From Trichopria drosophilae (lineage: Eukaryota; Arthropoda; Insecta; Hymenoptera; Diapriidae): a stretch of DNA of 64,000 nucleotides. The notes beneath the pieces are model-generated. The model saw only the letters and a list, made by a program, of their open reading frames with translations. It was not told the origin of the DNA and did not search any database. The position numbers and the translations under genes are program-made. This document shows positions 46,101-57,634 of the stretch, one piece after another; the stretch's first letter is position 1; each line of letters opens with the position of its first letter. Location: assembly GCA_030407085.1 (NCBI GenBank), contig CM059585.1:120757001-120821000 (forward strand), written 5' to 3'.

Positions 46101-49100
46101 TCGTCAATCCATTTTATAACTGAATTCAATTTAGATTCCGCCGTAACTTTCAAACAATCCCTATCTCGTTCTCTGCATAGTATTGCAGTGTCGTCTGCGA
46201 AGGATATTTATGTTCCCGTCAGGAAGAACATGTAGCATGTCGTTTATAAATGTAATAAAAAGTAAAGGACCCAGTATAGTCCCTTGTGGAACTCCGCTTT
46301 TGACCCTTTCCTTTGAGCTAATTTCGTTTTCCTATTTTTACTCTTGTGTTCTGTTCATTAAATAACTTTCGAGTAGCTTATAAGGCACGCCTCTTATACC
46401 ATATTTATATAATTTCTCCAGTAAGATGTTGTGATTTACTTTGTCAAAAGCTTTCGCCAAATCGAGAAAAATAGCGAGGGCTGGTAGATTTACATCTAAC
46501 GCATTAGTTATATAATTAGAGACTTGAGAGATCGCATCATCAGCACATTTCCTTTTCCTAAAGCCAAATTGCCAATTAGATAAAATGTTACACTGTTCGA
46601 AAAATGTTAGTATACGAAGCTCTAAGCATTTTTCAAATATTTTAGCGAAGTTATTTATTAAAGATATTGGCCTATAATTATTCATACTCGTGCGACTACC
46701 GTTTTTATGAATAGGAATGATTATGATTCTTTAAATATTTTTGGGCAGATTCCAGATACAAATATCAGATTAATCAAGTGAACCAAGGGATCCAATAGAT
46801 ACAATACATTGTTTCTTAATAACTTTAACTTGAATGTTATCTAGACCAGTTGAAGTGTTGTTTTTTAATTCTGTTATTATTCTTAGTATCTCCTCTTTAT
46901 TTGTTGGTTTTAAAAACAATGTTTTATCATTATTCTTAATTAATCTAATATAAGAATCTTGTACATTTACATCGTTCCTAAATCACTTTTCCCCAATAGA
47001 GCTAAAATAATTGTTAAAATTGTTAGCTATGTCTTTAGTCTTCGTTACTGTTTCATTTCCCATTTTGATTTTATTTATTACATTTTTATTCTTATTTGAA
47101 TTATTATTTATTATATCATTTACCGCCGACCACAATTGTTTTGGAGATTTATTGTTTTTTAGAATTATGTCATTATAATATGTTTTTTTTGCTTTCTTGA
47201 TTTTTGATTGTACCATGTTTCTTTCAGCAGTGTATAATTTCCATAGATGTTTATTATTTGGGTGTTTTTATTGCATTTTGAAATAATTTATCACGAATTG
47301 TTACACGCTTTTATTAGTTCATTATTCATCCAATTTTTTCTTTTGCGATTTGATATTATTAATGTTATTTTTTATTTTTTGAGTTATTTATATGTTTAAC
47401 TAATATATTAAGCATGTTTTCTGCGCATGTATCTACATTTGTTTCAGTGAAAACTGATCTCCAATTTTCTAATTGAAGAAATTATTCAATTTATTAAAAT
47501 TTACTCTAAGTTTATTTTTTATCCTATTTTTTTGTTTGTCATGATTCGTATTTAAATCAATATTTGTTTCAAGATCGTAGTGTAGTGATCAGTTATATTT
47601 GTTTTGATTACAGAAGCTGAGTTTTTCGATGATATATTACAGAATTTAGTAAAAATATGATCTATACATGTTTTCGAGTATTTAGTTTCTCTAGTAAAAT
47701 CATTGATAAAAAAGATTCATATCCAAATTCAGTCTAGCGTATTCATATATTGGTGAGATTCAGCCGTTTCTATTTTTAATATCAATATTTATGTCTCCTA
47801 TTATTATATTATTTGGATGCAGAGTTTTATTTAAGTAGTTATGTAGATTAAAGACAAACTCATCTACGTCTGAGTTTGGTGATCTGTAGATACCTGTAAT
47901 TACTAATTTAAAATTTGTTTTTAATCGAATGTGTATTTCAAGTCCATTTGTCTCTCCAATCTGAACTTCCCTGGACTCTGCAGCAAATTTTTCTTTTTAT
48001 ATATATTATGACACCGTCATTTTGATTATTTTTTATTGTTGTATGGTAAATATTATATCCCTCGATTTCATATAATCTACTTTCTGGAATCGCCCAAGTT
48101 TCCGTGCACACTACTACGTCTGGTTTCTTTGTAAATGAGAAGACAGCTAATTGTAATTCATTATAATGTTTTTCTATGCTTCTAATGTTTGTATGCATAA
48201 CCGAAAAGTTAGTGTTATTTATAAAATTGTTATTGTTATAATCTAAAATGTTGTTGAAATTGTAGGTTTTTATGTTATTATGTACTAGACTATTAAAAAA
48301 CTGTCTACTCATTTTTACAGATATTGAGTTTTGGATATAAACAATATTTTTTAAATATTTATATGTATCACATTTATCTTCTTCCTCGGGAGAGTGATTA
48401 GTAGGCCGGTTTAGGTGGTATTTCTTATTGGACTCGGTGCAGTTTATACATTTTTTATTATCCTTTGAAACACAATTGTCACTATCATGTTCTTCAGAGC
48501 AATGTTTGCACGATCAAAACGTTTGTACATTTCTTTGACGCTGTGTCCGTATCCGTTACAATTACGACATCTTCGCAGGTTAAAATCTTCGTAAATTGAG
48601 CACCGTTGCCATCCTATGTATATTTTAGAGGTTTTCATTAATTGATGAAATAAAGTGGTTCTACTTCTGCATATACAGTAAAGGTCTTCTTGTACGTGAA
48701 TCTCTTGAAGATGAAGTATTCTTATGGCATTTTCATTCATTTCAGGAAAATTTTGATTTTTAACCGCTGAAACCAATTTCTTCAGGTGTTATTTTTGGCT
48801 AATTCCAACTATTTTTATTTTAGGTAATCGTAGTTGTTCAGTTATAATTTCATAATTGTTTTCATTTAGATTTTTTTTTAATTCTTCTTGTAATTTTTTC
48901 GTTTTCTTCTAAATCAAACACATTTAAATTTCAGCAGACCATTTTGTGCTTCTTTTATTTTTGAAATTCTTATGTTTAGATTGTTAACATTTACCAACGA
49001 CGTAACAGTTCGTCTTGTTGTTGACGCATTTTGTTGTTGTTTTGGTTTAATTGTGATCATAGGCGCGTTCGGCTGTGTATAAACGATTTGATTTGTATTT

Positions 49101-50971
49101 CCAGAAGTAGTAATTTGCGCATATGTTATTTTCGGTTCAAAGATATTTTTAGGGAATTTATCTTCAAAATGCACAACTTTCTCATCTAATAGCTTGTTTC
49201 TTCCTTCCATTTCTTTAATTAGTTTCTTTAGTAATATATTTTCTTCTTTGATTCTTTCATTGTCCTTACTGTTTGTTTCGATTAGTAGTTTATTTTTCTC
49301 CTGAGTTTTCTTGTACTAACATGTGAAGCATCTTATTTTCTCTATGCAAGTTATTTTCATATCCGGAATTTTCGCTATCCTCAATATCGTCTTGATTATC
49401 ACTATCGATTTTTGAGAGTAAAAATGATTCATTTCGACTCTCATTTAATTTTGTATCTAATCTTTTTACTTTGCTCATTAATTTCGAATTTTCGTCATTA
49501 AGTAAATCGAATTCATAGTTTCTTTGTTTTAATTCGTCTTTCGTTTTACTTAAGGCGTGTTTGAGTGTTTTATTTTCATCGCTAAATATCTGTAATTTTT
49601 TTTTAAATAATCCAATCACAGCTTTCAAAGTATTTATTGTCATCATTTTTCACGTCAGTATTTAGACTGACTGTAGAGATTATATTTTGATCACAACACA
49701 CCATGTGCATGCGATCGATGATGAGTATATTATCTTGAGTTCTTGCATAACAGCTTCGGTGATCTACTTTGTTACATAGTATACATACACAAACCTTTGT
49801 ATTGGTTTTATCCGGACAGCAATTAAAATTAGCACCTTCTTTCCACTTGTCCAAGTCACACTTGTTCACACTCCGCGCCATATTGCGCAAATTTTGTCTA
49901 CAATTTCAGTCCTCGTGGATCAAGTCACTGTTCATTGCAGCAAAACTGCAGTCGCATATCAATAATTTAGAAATTCAAAAGAAACCAAAGTAACAAGTGC
50001 GCACAGAATTTATGACACAGTATCGAAATCGCAAAAATTCACAAAATTAACCAGAGCTAGGCGCAAGACATGTTGCCTGTTCGAACTCACAACAACGATA
50101 CGAGTACATTAATATATTAATTTTAATTTCTTTTACTTGTATAAATGCCTTTTGAACATATTTTTCAAAGTTTTATTCGTTACTATAATTTGTAATTTTA
50201 AATAATTTGTTATATCGATCGGTTAAATATTTTCAGCCAAGTGGTGAGCTGTAAAGGTATATTGTATCCAATAATACTGCCTCGAGTCTATTCAGCCTTG
50301 TTCATCTTGTACGCTTTACATAACGAGAAAAAGGATGACGATTACAAGGCGCGTTTAATTAAATGGAGCAAACTATCCGATGCAAAATTAATAGCTTTCT
50401 TGTATAGAACGGACGAAACAAGGTATTTCCATTTATAAAATTTTATTTGTCAAAATAATTGATATGTGGTTCCTTTTGAATACTAGTAGCGGCAACGCAG
50501 TTGAAGATGTTGCTAAAATAATGGAAGGAAAGCCACAAATCGCTGAAGCAATAGATACTTTACAGCAATTGAAAACCACCTTCTCTCCAAGAGATAAATT
50601 AATGGTCATAAACAAAACAGTCAATCAGATCTCTTTGGTACGTATTGTTGATTTTATGACCTTTTTATAAATAAAAAAAAAATTTAAACGATTGACTTTT
50701 GCGCAGGCTTTGGGTAATAAATTTTCAACCGACAGTTTATTACCCTTGTTTCAATTTGTGGTGATTCGAGCAAGAGTATTGCAGCTGGGAGCTGAAATAC
50801 ACTTTATCGAGGACCTCAAGGAAGAGCACTTGAAACATGGACAATTTGGATTTGTATTTACTGCGTTACAGGTAAGTTATCGTTCTCTATTTAATTGGAG
50901 AAAGTAAACGATGCCCTTTTCTTCAGAGTTGTTATCAGCAAATTCTCAAGGAACCTGTGATCGACGATTAG
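40179..50971 (+). CDS. Als2: Alsin (ALS2): RCC1-like / DH-PH / MORN / VPS9 protein, 13 exons
   Basis: Coding exons: 40179-40531, 41006-42787, 42858-43230, 43301-43499, 43565-43745, 43804-43970, 44032-44141, 44214-44428, 44501-45040, 50237-50422, 50487-50637, 50707-50871, 50927-50971. All have GT..AG and matching phase; the total of 4,467 nt gives 1,488 residues, close to what I recall for Drosophila Als2. Alsin activates Rab5 (through VPS9) and interacts with Rac on endosomes. Visible parts: RCC1-like blades in residues ~1-520 (IWTWGDVTFGQLGIGD, IYAWGKNNYSQ), DH ~565-740, PH ~760-890 (ends ATDRGEWYQALQSAI), MORN motifs ~903-1120 (YTGQWQDGQQNGHGVF, YEGYFLDGLPHGHG), VPS9 ~1210-1480. Introns are 50-75 bp except intron 1 (474 bp) and intron 9 (5.2 kb, filled by an antisense LINE). 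The start is MMENMEKL; the second or third Met could also serve. The frame is intact, so the gene is probably functional. Confidence 0.95.
45615..48312 (-). pseudogene. LINE ORF2: endonuclease and reverse transcriptase, broken
   Basis: An APE-type endonuclease N-terminus at 48312-47938 shows MHTNIRSIEKHYNEL and VVCTETWAIPE. The reverse transcriptase shows NNYRPISLINNFAKIFEK, QFGFRKRKCADDAI and FLDLAKAFDKVNH (46685-46338). A break follows where the palm FADD motif is expected (46300-46180 reads QGTILGPLLFITFIND and DDTAILC across frames). The thumb follows at 46153-45899 with LNLHKTNFVLFG and TKYLGVTIDANLKWKDH. The enzyme would nick target DNA and copy LINE RNA there. It is inactive here. Confidence 0.85.
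48444..49881 (-). pseudogene. LINE ORF1: PHD-like finger, coiled coil and zinc knuckle
   Basis: The piece starting MARSVNKCDLDKWKEG (ATG at 49881) has a Cys/His cluster CC..CVCILCNKVDHRSC, like the PHD-type finger of some CR1/Jockey ORF1 proteins. The next frames (49646-49290) are coiled coil (KKKLQIFSDENKTLKHALSK), then a Pro/Gln/Thr linker (49210-48914), then CRNCNGYGHSVKEMYKR (48776-48444), a zinc-knuckle-like motif. It would package LINE RNA. Frameshifts near 49620, 49290 and 48900 break it. Confidence 0.7.
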
Positions 50972-51986
50972 GATGGATTACAGGAAAGGTTTAAAATGCT
51001 CCAAGGTTGCAATTATTCTAAAGAAAACCACAAATGTCTTTCAAAATGTAGGAAAGGGTAGTTCCTTTCGGGCGGTTTCGATACACGGTGTCCAGCGACG
51101 ATCTTCCTGGGCCCGTCTTCTGCAATAAACGATGTATCTTCCAATCGGTCCCTGCTTTTTCAAGAAACAGTCTTAAACGACATTCAAGAACACTGGCCCC
51201 TAGGGGACATTTCTGCAAGGATATGCAACCCCCGATTTGTACAATTCGCGAAATTTTCTTTTCCGGTATACCTGCGTGTAAAGTGGCGAGATTGTTCGGT
51301 AAGAAAAGACTGTGCTCGATGCTTTTTAACGAATTTATGTAAATATTGGTTAAGGTTTTTCCGTTTCCATTTTTATTTATAACTGAGTAGTTTCTAATTA
51401 AACGCATCCTTTTTATGTATATAATATTTTACAAAACCACAATTACGTAAATTTATTTTAAACGAGTTAAAACATAATAGGGTATTTATTGTATAGTGTT
51501 TAAGCTTTTTTGTATTAAGTTTTATTTATTGAAAATTAACTCAAGTTTTTAATTTAATTTTATTTAAAATGACAGTTGACTAGTTAATAAGGATTACGTG
51601 ATTTATTAAAGGGCTTCTACTTCAAATTTAAATAAATATCTTTCTAATCTCAATCTGTGTTTATGTAGTTGCTGAAATTGTATATTACCACAGATTAATA
51701 ACAGATCGCCAAAGGTCCCCATGATATATCGGGCTTTTCTAAGGTCCCATTACTGACGCTACTTGCAACTTTTTCAGACTCAAACCTTTTCAGGTACACA
51801 TTATCGACTGGACTTGCAACCTTTTCACATTACCGACTTCGCATGTAACATCACGAATATCCGTAAGATGCACAAATAAACGCCTGTATGTATATGAATT
51901 CATACACATACGTATTAAGTAGGGAAGAATAGGTATATGTTCTTTTATTTAATTATAAATCGTGCAGTAAAATATTTTTTTCGATT
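50972..51986. other. Alsin 3' flank and intergenic sequence
   Basis: It probably begins with the alsin 3' UTR. Open frames at 51018-51407 (minus) and 51088-51342 (plus) overlap and have no domains. AATAAA occurs at ~51876. Nothing else can be supported. Confidence 0.4.
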
Positions 51987-52050
51987 CAGGGGGCGTAAAA
52001 TGACCATTATGCGCCTCCTTTTGGGGGCGTAAAATGCCACTTTTACGACT
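51987..52050. repeat. GCGTAAAATG repeat cluster
   Basis: GGGGGCGTAAAATGACC, ATGCGCCTCC and GGGGGCGTAAAATGCCACTT stand close together, related to the ends of the MITE at 15541-16158. It could mark one end of the MULE-like element that follows or an independent insertion. Confidence 0.45.
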
Positions 52051-52320
52051 CGAGGGGCTGAAATAAAATTAGTGTGAAAATTTAACGATTTATTGAAAGA
52101 AAAACAATAAATACGATTTCTTAATTAAGTAACATTATAATTAATGTAATATTTAATACATTATGATAACAGTGGGAGGCAATAGAAAACGACAATTTTT
52201 AATACAAATAAACGCGCAGTAGAGGGGTATACCACGAATTACCCATCATAAATATTTAGGAAAAGTAGTGACTGATAAATAAACACATATTTCTTATAAT
52301 ATAAATAAAAAATTTGTCAA

Positions 52321-53285
52321 GCATGCAGTAATTATTCACAAAAGTTTCTCGAAAATAGGCCAGAGTTTGATGCTTGGTTTACCGAGCACTGTGAAGCAAG
52401 ATCTGTGGAGACGTACAGTGTTATATGTACGAATATTATATCGGTGACGGTGACAGTAAAACTTTCAAGCGGCTCGAAGAAATTGAACCGAATGGTAAGG
52501 CTCTCAAAGTGAAGAAAAAAGCATGTGTTTTACATGTAGACAAGAGTATATACAGACGTGGAAAAGAAGCAAAAAAAAACCTTGCTAAAATAAAGAGAGC
52601 TCTGGAAGCAAAAGAGAGGCATTAGAAAGAGGTAAAAAAATACTAACAAAGAAGAGGGGTAAAAAAGTGACCAACCTGTAGTAAAATCTTTACAATTCAC
52701 TGAAGCGCAACTGGCAAAATTATCTGGCTACTTTAAAAAAGCTGTGCTTGCTCACCCCGATTCTGCAGCAGATATGAAGAAGGCAATTCTGGCCTCTTTT
52801 TATCACAAGTGTTTTACCGACGCAAAGCCGCAACGCGAGTACTGTCCAGCCGGAGCAGATTCATGGCGCGGTTATCAAAAGGCAGTAGCTGCAGATAAAT
52901 TACATGACTTCAAACATCCTTTGGCTTTCGATGAAGAAGTGAAAGATCTTTTAGAACCAATTTATGAGGAATTAACCGACGAAAACGTGCTCGAGAGATG
53001 CTTAGGCGCTAATACTCAAGACAATAATGAAAGTTATAATTCGTGTGTTTGGAACATAGCTCCTCAGCACAAGTTTGTTTGTAAACAAACACTTGAAATT
53101 GCTGCTTTTAGTGCTGCGGCCCGCAAGTAAGGCAGTACGCTGATAAAGTCAACGACAGGTGTGTTGATCCAGCCGAGCTTGACGCGACGGAAGCATGAAA
53201 AGAGCAGCGGACTGCAAGAAGAAGCGCAAAAATCCTTGAAAATGACGCATATGAAGACCAGGAAGGAGTAGTGTACGAAGCCGGA
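52321..53285 (+). pseudogene. MULE (Mutator-like) transposase fragment
   Basis: The plus strand reads, across frame changes, a degenerate EFDAWF..HC start, then YYIGDGDSKTFKRLEEIEP (first acidic motif, 52430-52500) and KACVLHVDKSIYRRGKEAKK. After a shift near 52630 come AGADSWRGYQKAVAADKLH, IYEELTDENVLERCLGANTQ and NNESYNSCVWNIAPQH with its conserved acidic NES. This matches the C-terminal catalytic half of insect Mutator-like transposases. The N-terminal half and the terminal repeats are not visible. It is inactive. It ends where a SINE tail begins. Confidence 0.75.
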
Positions 53286-53905
53286 TTGAATATTTTTTTT
53301 TTATATTATTTTACGTCGAGTTGTGAGAACCCAAATGGGACTAAATTGCGACGGGGCCTACAGTTTATGAAGGTGGAATCCAAACCACCTGAGCTTTGGC
53401 GTTATTAGACACTTATAAACAAATCGACGGGCCCTAGGAAAACAAACGTATCTCACTCATTTCCTTCAAACTGGAGTATCTCAGAATTCCGAATCAAACT
53501 AACGTATCTCGGAAATGCCGTTCAAACTAGCGTATCTCAGTCTTGACAGCAAAACTCGGGTAACTCGGGCGAAATTCAAAAACACGTAACTCAATATATG
53601 TATATATGTATTACTCCAAATTCTCTTATTTAAACACAAAATAATTTAATTAAGTAGTGCTTATGAGTTACGTGTTTTTGAATTTCGCCCGAGTTACCCG
53701 AGTTTTGTTAAGAAGACTGAGATACGCTAGTTTGAACGGTGATTCCGAGATACGTTAGTTTGATTCAGAATTGTGAGATACTCCAGTTTGAACGAAATGT
53801 CTGAGATACGTTTGTTTTCCTAGGGCCCGTCGAAATATAGAGGTGTCCCGATGACAAATTGCAGAGGCCAGGATTGAACCAGGATTTTCTGATTATGATT
53901 TTTCA
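53286..53905 (-). mobile_element. tRNA-type SINE copy (minus strand), split by a MITE
   Basis: In the minus direction it reads ..GGTTCAATCCTGGCCTCTGC (B-box region, 53905-53865), CATCGGGACACCTCTATATT, then after the MITE TTTGTTTATAAGTGTCTAATAA, body sequence and a poly-A-like tail (T-run at 53290-53312 on plus). The same words follow the tRNA-like head at 62713-62818. The 5' head is truncated. It lies at the end of the MULE fragment. Confidence 0.7.
53428..53829. mobile_element. 402-bp MITE with ~170-bp TIRs, TCGA target duplication
   Basis: Ends CGGGCCCTAGGAAAACAAAC and GTTTGTTTTCCTAGGGCCCG are perfect inverted repeats, and the arms match for ~170 bp through repeated ACGTATCTCA-type words and ACTCGGGTAACTCGGGCGAA. 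TCGA flanks it on both sides (53424-53427, 53830-53833). The host SINE sequence resumes exactly across it. Confidence 0.9.
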
Positions 53906-54409
53906 CGAATAAAACAAAAAAAAAACTTTAAAAACTTTAATCGCGTTTTTCTCGAAACCTCGTTTTTTCAACTTAACGACACTCTCATTTAAAAACTATT
54001 GCACCTATCGACATGAACCAAAATTACTCTTCAAAGGCCTCTCTATGGTCTGGACTAGGATCTAAAATATTCATTGTTATTTAAAAAAGTTATGAACAAT
54101 TAAAACTGAAAAAAAAAGGGTAAAAAAATTGAAAAAGCCACCATTTTTTATTCTAGTTCACACGATAGCCAATGTCATACAGAATAAGAAACTATTTTAA
54201 TTTTTGCTTGCAGATAATGTTTGGATGAGAAATCATGTCATTGGTCCGGAGGAGGAGCGACGTTGGGCCGCCATTTTGACAAAAAAATTACGAAAAATTA
54301 TATTTTAATTGTTGATGACATGTATTTTAAGATATAAAAAGTTCGATTTCCAAAAACGTTTTTAAAAAACACGAAATCCATGATAACCTGGCCTTAGTAT
54401 CAAATTAAT
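53906..54409. other. Unannotated AT-rich sequence
   Basis: Contains TGGTCCGGAGGAGGAGCGAC..GCCGCCATTTTGAC near 54250 and runs of A/T, but no frame or repeat that I can identify. It may be the decayed 5' part of the following retroelement. Confidence 0.35.
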
Positions 54410-54661
54410 CTGAAGATGTAAGGCTTGCTGGCAGGTTAAATGGTTATAAAATTCCATTTTCTAGGCGCATTTTCCAAACAAAGATACCGAATAAAAAAGG
54501 TTTACCTAAAACACAAACTATTCTCATGAAAAATTGCATTTATGATTTACTAGAAAAGGGTGCAATCACAAAATGTAAGCGTTAAAGAGGTCAATGTATT
54601 TCAAGTATATTTCTTATACTAAAAACTGATGGAAATTGTAGATTCATCCTAAATCTAAATA

Positions 54662-54947
54662 CAGTAGAACCCCGTTGGATTGTCACGGTCGGTTCCGAGT
54701 CTTCCCCGCAAACCCCGCTGGACTGTCGGCAATAGGGGAAGCATCACTTACACCTCTAAGCCGTAATCACGTGACGTTCATGACCAATCACAGACAATCT
54801 CTCTGCTTCCTATTATTACTCCAAACCGATGCGTATGTCTAACTAGACACGCCCCTGAGGCGACGAGCGGCATGGCGGCGGTAAAAGGATTCAGAGAAAT
54901 GCCAATCCAGCGGGGCTGAATTACGACAATCCAGCGGGGTTATACTG
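54662..54947. mobile_element. 286-bp Tigger/pogo-type MITE inside the reverse transcriptase
   Basis: Ends CAGTAGAACCCCGTTGGATT and AATCCAGCGGGGTTATACTG are inverted with two mismatches; TA precedes the left end. The surrounding frame (RFILNLN before, NKFIVTQHFKLEDY after) continues when it is removed. The interior repeats AACCCCGCTGGA-type words. Confidence 0.85.
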
Positions 54948-55685
54948 TCATTTAAATAAATTTATAGTTACACAACACTTCAAACTAGAAGATTATCGAA
55001 TTGCTTGTAAACTTATGTCAGCAAATTCTATTCTTGCCATGCTCGACTTAAAAGACGCATATTTTGTCGTTCCAATTCACCAATCACATAGAAAATATTT
55101 ACGGTTTATTTTCCAAGATCAAATGTTTGAATTTGTATGTCCCCCATTCGGTTTATCCACTGCTCCATACGTATTTACAAAGATAATGAAACCAATTATG
55201 ACATATTTTAGAAATCTTGGTTTAATGTCTGTTATTTATTTGGATGATATTCTAGTATTTGGTAATTCTTTTCAAGAATGCAAACATAATATAGAATTTA
55301 CCTTACAAATTTTAGAAAAACTTGGACTTATAATCAACTGTAAAAAAGCAATTTAGTTCCAAACATCAAATCTAAATTTCTAGGTTTTATTTTTGATTCG
55401 ACTAATATGACTTTGAGCTTACCGGAAGCAAAAAAGATTTCCATTATTAAAAAAGTTAAACATGTATCAAAGTCACATATTCGTAACATAAGACACTTCG
55501 CTAAAATAGTAGGTATCCTAATAGCTTGTTATCCTGCCGTAAAATGCGGCTGGGTATATCTAGAGTCTTTAGAGAGAACTCAATTTTTTTATAATCGAAC
55601 TTTGATCATACCAGATAACTTACAAATCGATTTTAAATGGTGGTTAGAAAATATTCCGAATAGTATTAACCTTATAAGAGAATAG
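54948..55685 (+). pseudogene. Reverse transcriptase of the second DIRS-type element
   Basis: Contains ILAMLDLKDAYFVVPIHQSH (first catalytic aspartates), FVCPPFGLSTAPYVFTKIM and the catalytic YLDDILVFGNS (near 55240). After a stop and shift at ~55356 the connection region (KSHIRNIRHFAKIVGILIAC, 55407-55685) follows. It copies element RNA in related active elements. It is inactivated by the shift. Confidence 0.85.
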
Positions 55686-57261
55686 AATAATAGAATATTT
55701 TCTAACCACCATTTAAAATCGATTTGTAAGTTAAGAGATAATCATTTTTCTATAGAGATTTTTTCAGATGCTTCTTTGAAAGGTTGGGGAGTTTTTGTAA
55801 CAAAGAAAAAATTAATAGAAATCGAAGTAATGAAGAACAATCATTACATATTAACGAACTAGAATTAAAAGCTGCAGTATTTGGATTAAAATGTTTTGCA
55901 AATAAATTAAATGATTGTCAAATTTAACTAAGAATAGTTAATACTACAGCTATTTCCTGTATAAATAGCATGGGAGGAGTACGATTTCAACACCTTAATA
56001 ATCTAGCTAAAGATTTGTGGCAATGGTGCGAGGTTAGAAATATTTGGGTCTTTGCTTCTTACATTAAATCTCGTGATAATAAAGAACCAAACTTTGCATC
56101 TAGAAAAATAGAGACTGAATATAAATGATGTAAGTCGGCTTATAAGATTCATGTATCTATTAGTAAATAATTTTGGTATTCCTGATATTGATCTATTTGC
56201 TAGTAGAGTAAACACAAAATGCAAAGTTTGTTTCATGGCATCGAGATCCTGAATCTTTTGCGATGGATGCTTTCACAATTTCATAGAATGATTTTTATTT
56301 TTACGCATTCCCACCTTTTAAATTAGTTTTACGAGTTTTACAAAAAATTCAATCTGAACGATGTTCGAGGATTGTTGTTGTACCGAAATGGCCAGATCAA
56401 CCATGGTATCCGTTGTTTTGTAAAATGCTCATTGAAAACCCTTCACCATTAAAACCAGATGACAATCTTCTTGCTATTGACAGATCACACCCACTTTGTA
56501 AAACACTTTCATTAATTGTCGGGAAAGTATCAGGCAAGCATATATATTGAAAGGAGTACCACATTAATCAAGTGAAATTATAATAGCATCTCTTAGTAAC
56601 AATACAATTAGATAATATGAATCGGCATTACGATTGTGGTGGAAATTTTGCTCTGATAGAAAAGTCAACCCATTTCAAGCAACAATAACACAGATTATAA
56701 TATTTTTAACTGAACAATTAAATAACGGAGCAAAATACGGAACACCAAATTATTTTAGATCTGCCATCAGCCTGATTATGTAGGTGATGATTATCGATTG
56801 AAAAGATTTTTCAAAGGCATCAGCAATTTAAACCCAAGTAAATGGACATACAATACAACGTGGGATCCAAGAATGATTTTAAATTTCGTAGAAAAATGAT
56901 ATCCAAATGATAAATTAAATCTTAATGAATTGACAATGAAACTAATAGCATTATTATCACTTGTAACATTGCACAGAATGCAATCCTTTTCACTTATTCA
57001 TATTACAAATATTAAACTTGATGAAAAGGGTGCCGAAATATTTATAGACGATAAAATTAAAACATCAGGAATTAACAGAACCCAACCAATAGTATACTTA
57101 CCGTAATTTTCTGAAAATGATAAAATTTGTGTAGCATCAAGAAAAGATGAAACTAAGCTTTTTTAACAATGAAAATACCTTACAAAGCAGCTTCCAAAGA
57201 TACCTCAACGTATGGTTTAAAAATGTTATGAATAAAAGTGGTATCGACATACTTTATGCCA

Positions 57262-57634
57262 TTCGATGCGTAAAATGCTATTTTACACACTTTTGACATT
57301 TTTCGGTCGCATTTTACGCACTCAAGTGACATAAAATATCTTATAAACATGATATTAATATGAAGTTGTATACACTGTGGTACTAGAGGTTACGTTGTCT
57401 CTTCATGAACTTCGAAAATGATACACGTGCGTTATTCTATTGTTTTAATTCCACATTTGCGCACTGCTATTTTAGTGCGCAAATCGGCCATTTCGCATAC
57501 GTAAAACAGTGCGCGAATGTTGGATTTCGCGCACGCAGTTAAAAAATAGTACATTACGATACGAGTGCGCAAAGTAGGTATTTCCCACACGAGCGCAGTG
57601 TGGGAACACATACGCAGCGCACGAGTATCGTATA
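57262..57634. repeat. GCGTAAAATG and GTGCGCAAA repeat region
   Basis: ATGCGTAAAATGC..GCATTTTACGCAC (57262-57320) is followed by several GTGCGCAAA / TTTGCGCAC words (57455-57600) and an inverted pair TAGTACATTACGATACGAG / CTCGTATCGTATACTA-type (57548-57635). It is probably the remains of two small inverted-repeat elements. Confidence 0.5.

Larger units (their letters stand above)
45048..50110 (-). mobile_element. Near full-length Jockey/CR1-superfamily LINE in alsin intron 9, antisense
   Basis: The minus-strand order is a possible 5' UTR (50110-49882), ORF1 (49881-48444), ORF2 with endonuclease (48312-47650), reverse transcriptase (46900-45900) and a C-terminal part (45824-45615), then a 3' tail of TTGAA repeats and As ending by 45048. 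Its tail starts about 7 bp beyond the alsin exon-9 boundary. Stops and frameshifts are numerous in ORF2. It fills nearly all of a 5.2 kb intron in a gene whose other introns are mostly 50-75 bp. Confidence 0.85.
54410..57250 (+). mobile_element. Second DIRS/Ngaro-type retroelement fragment
   Basis: Plus-strand order: reverse-transcriptase fingers (54430-54660), a MITE, reverse-transcriptase palm and thumb (54948-55685), RNase H (55750-56135), a linker, and the N-terminal/core part of a tyrosine recombinase (56640-57240: NPSKWTYNTTWDPRM, then LLSLVTLHRMQSFSL). It is truncated before the catalytic R-H-Y. It matches the domain order of the minus-strand element at 17950-21930 but is diverged from it. 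Many stops. Confidence 0.8.

Noticed and set aside
51018..51407. A 129-codon minus-strand gene downstream of alsin
   Set aside because: It overlaps an opposite-strand frame, has no recognisable domain, and probably covers the alsin 3' UTR.
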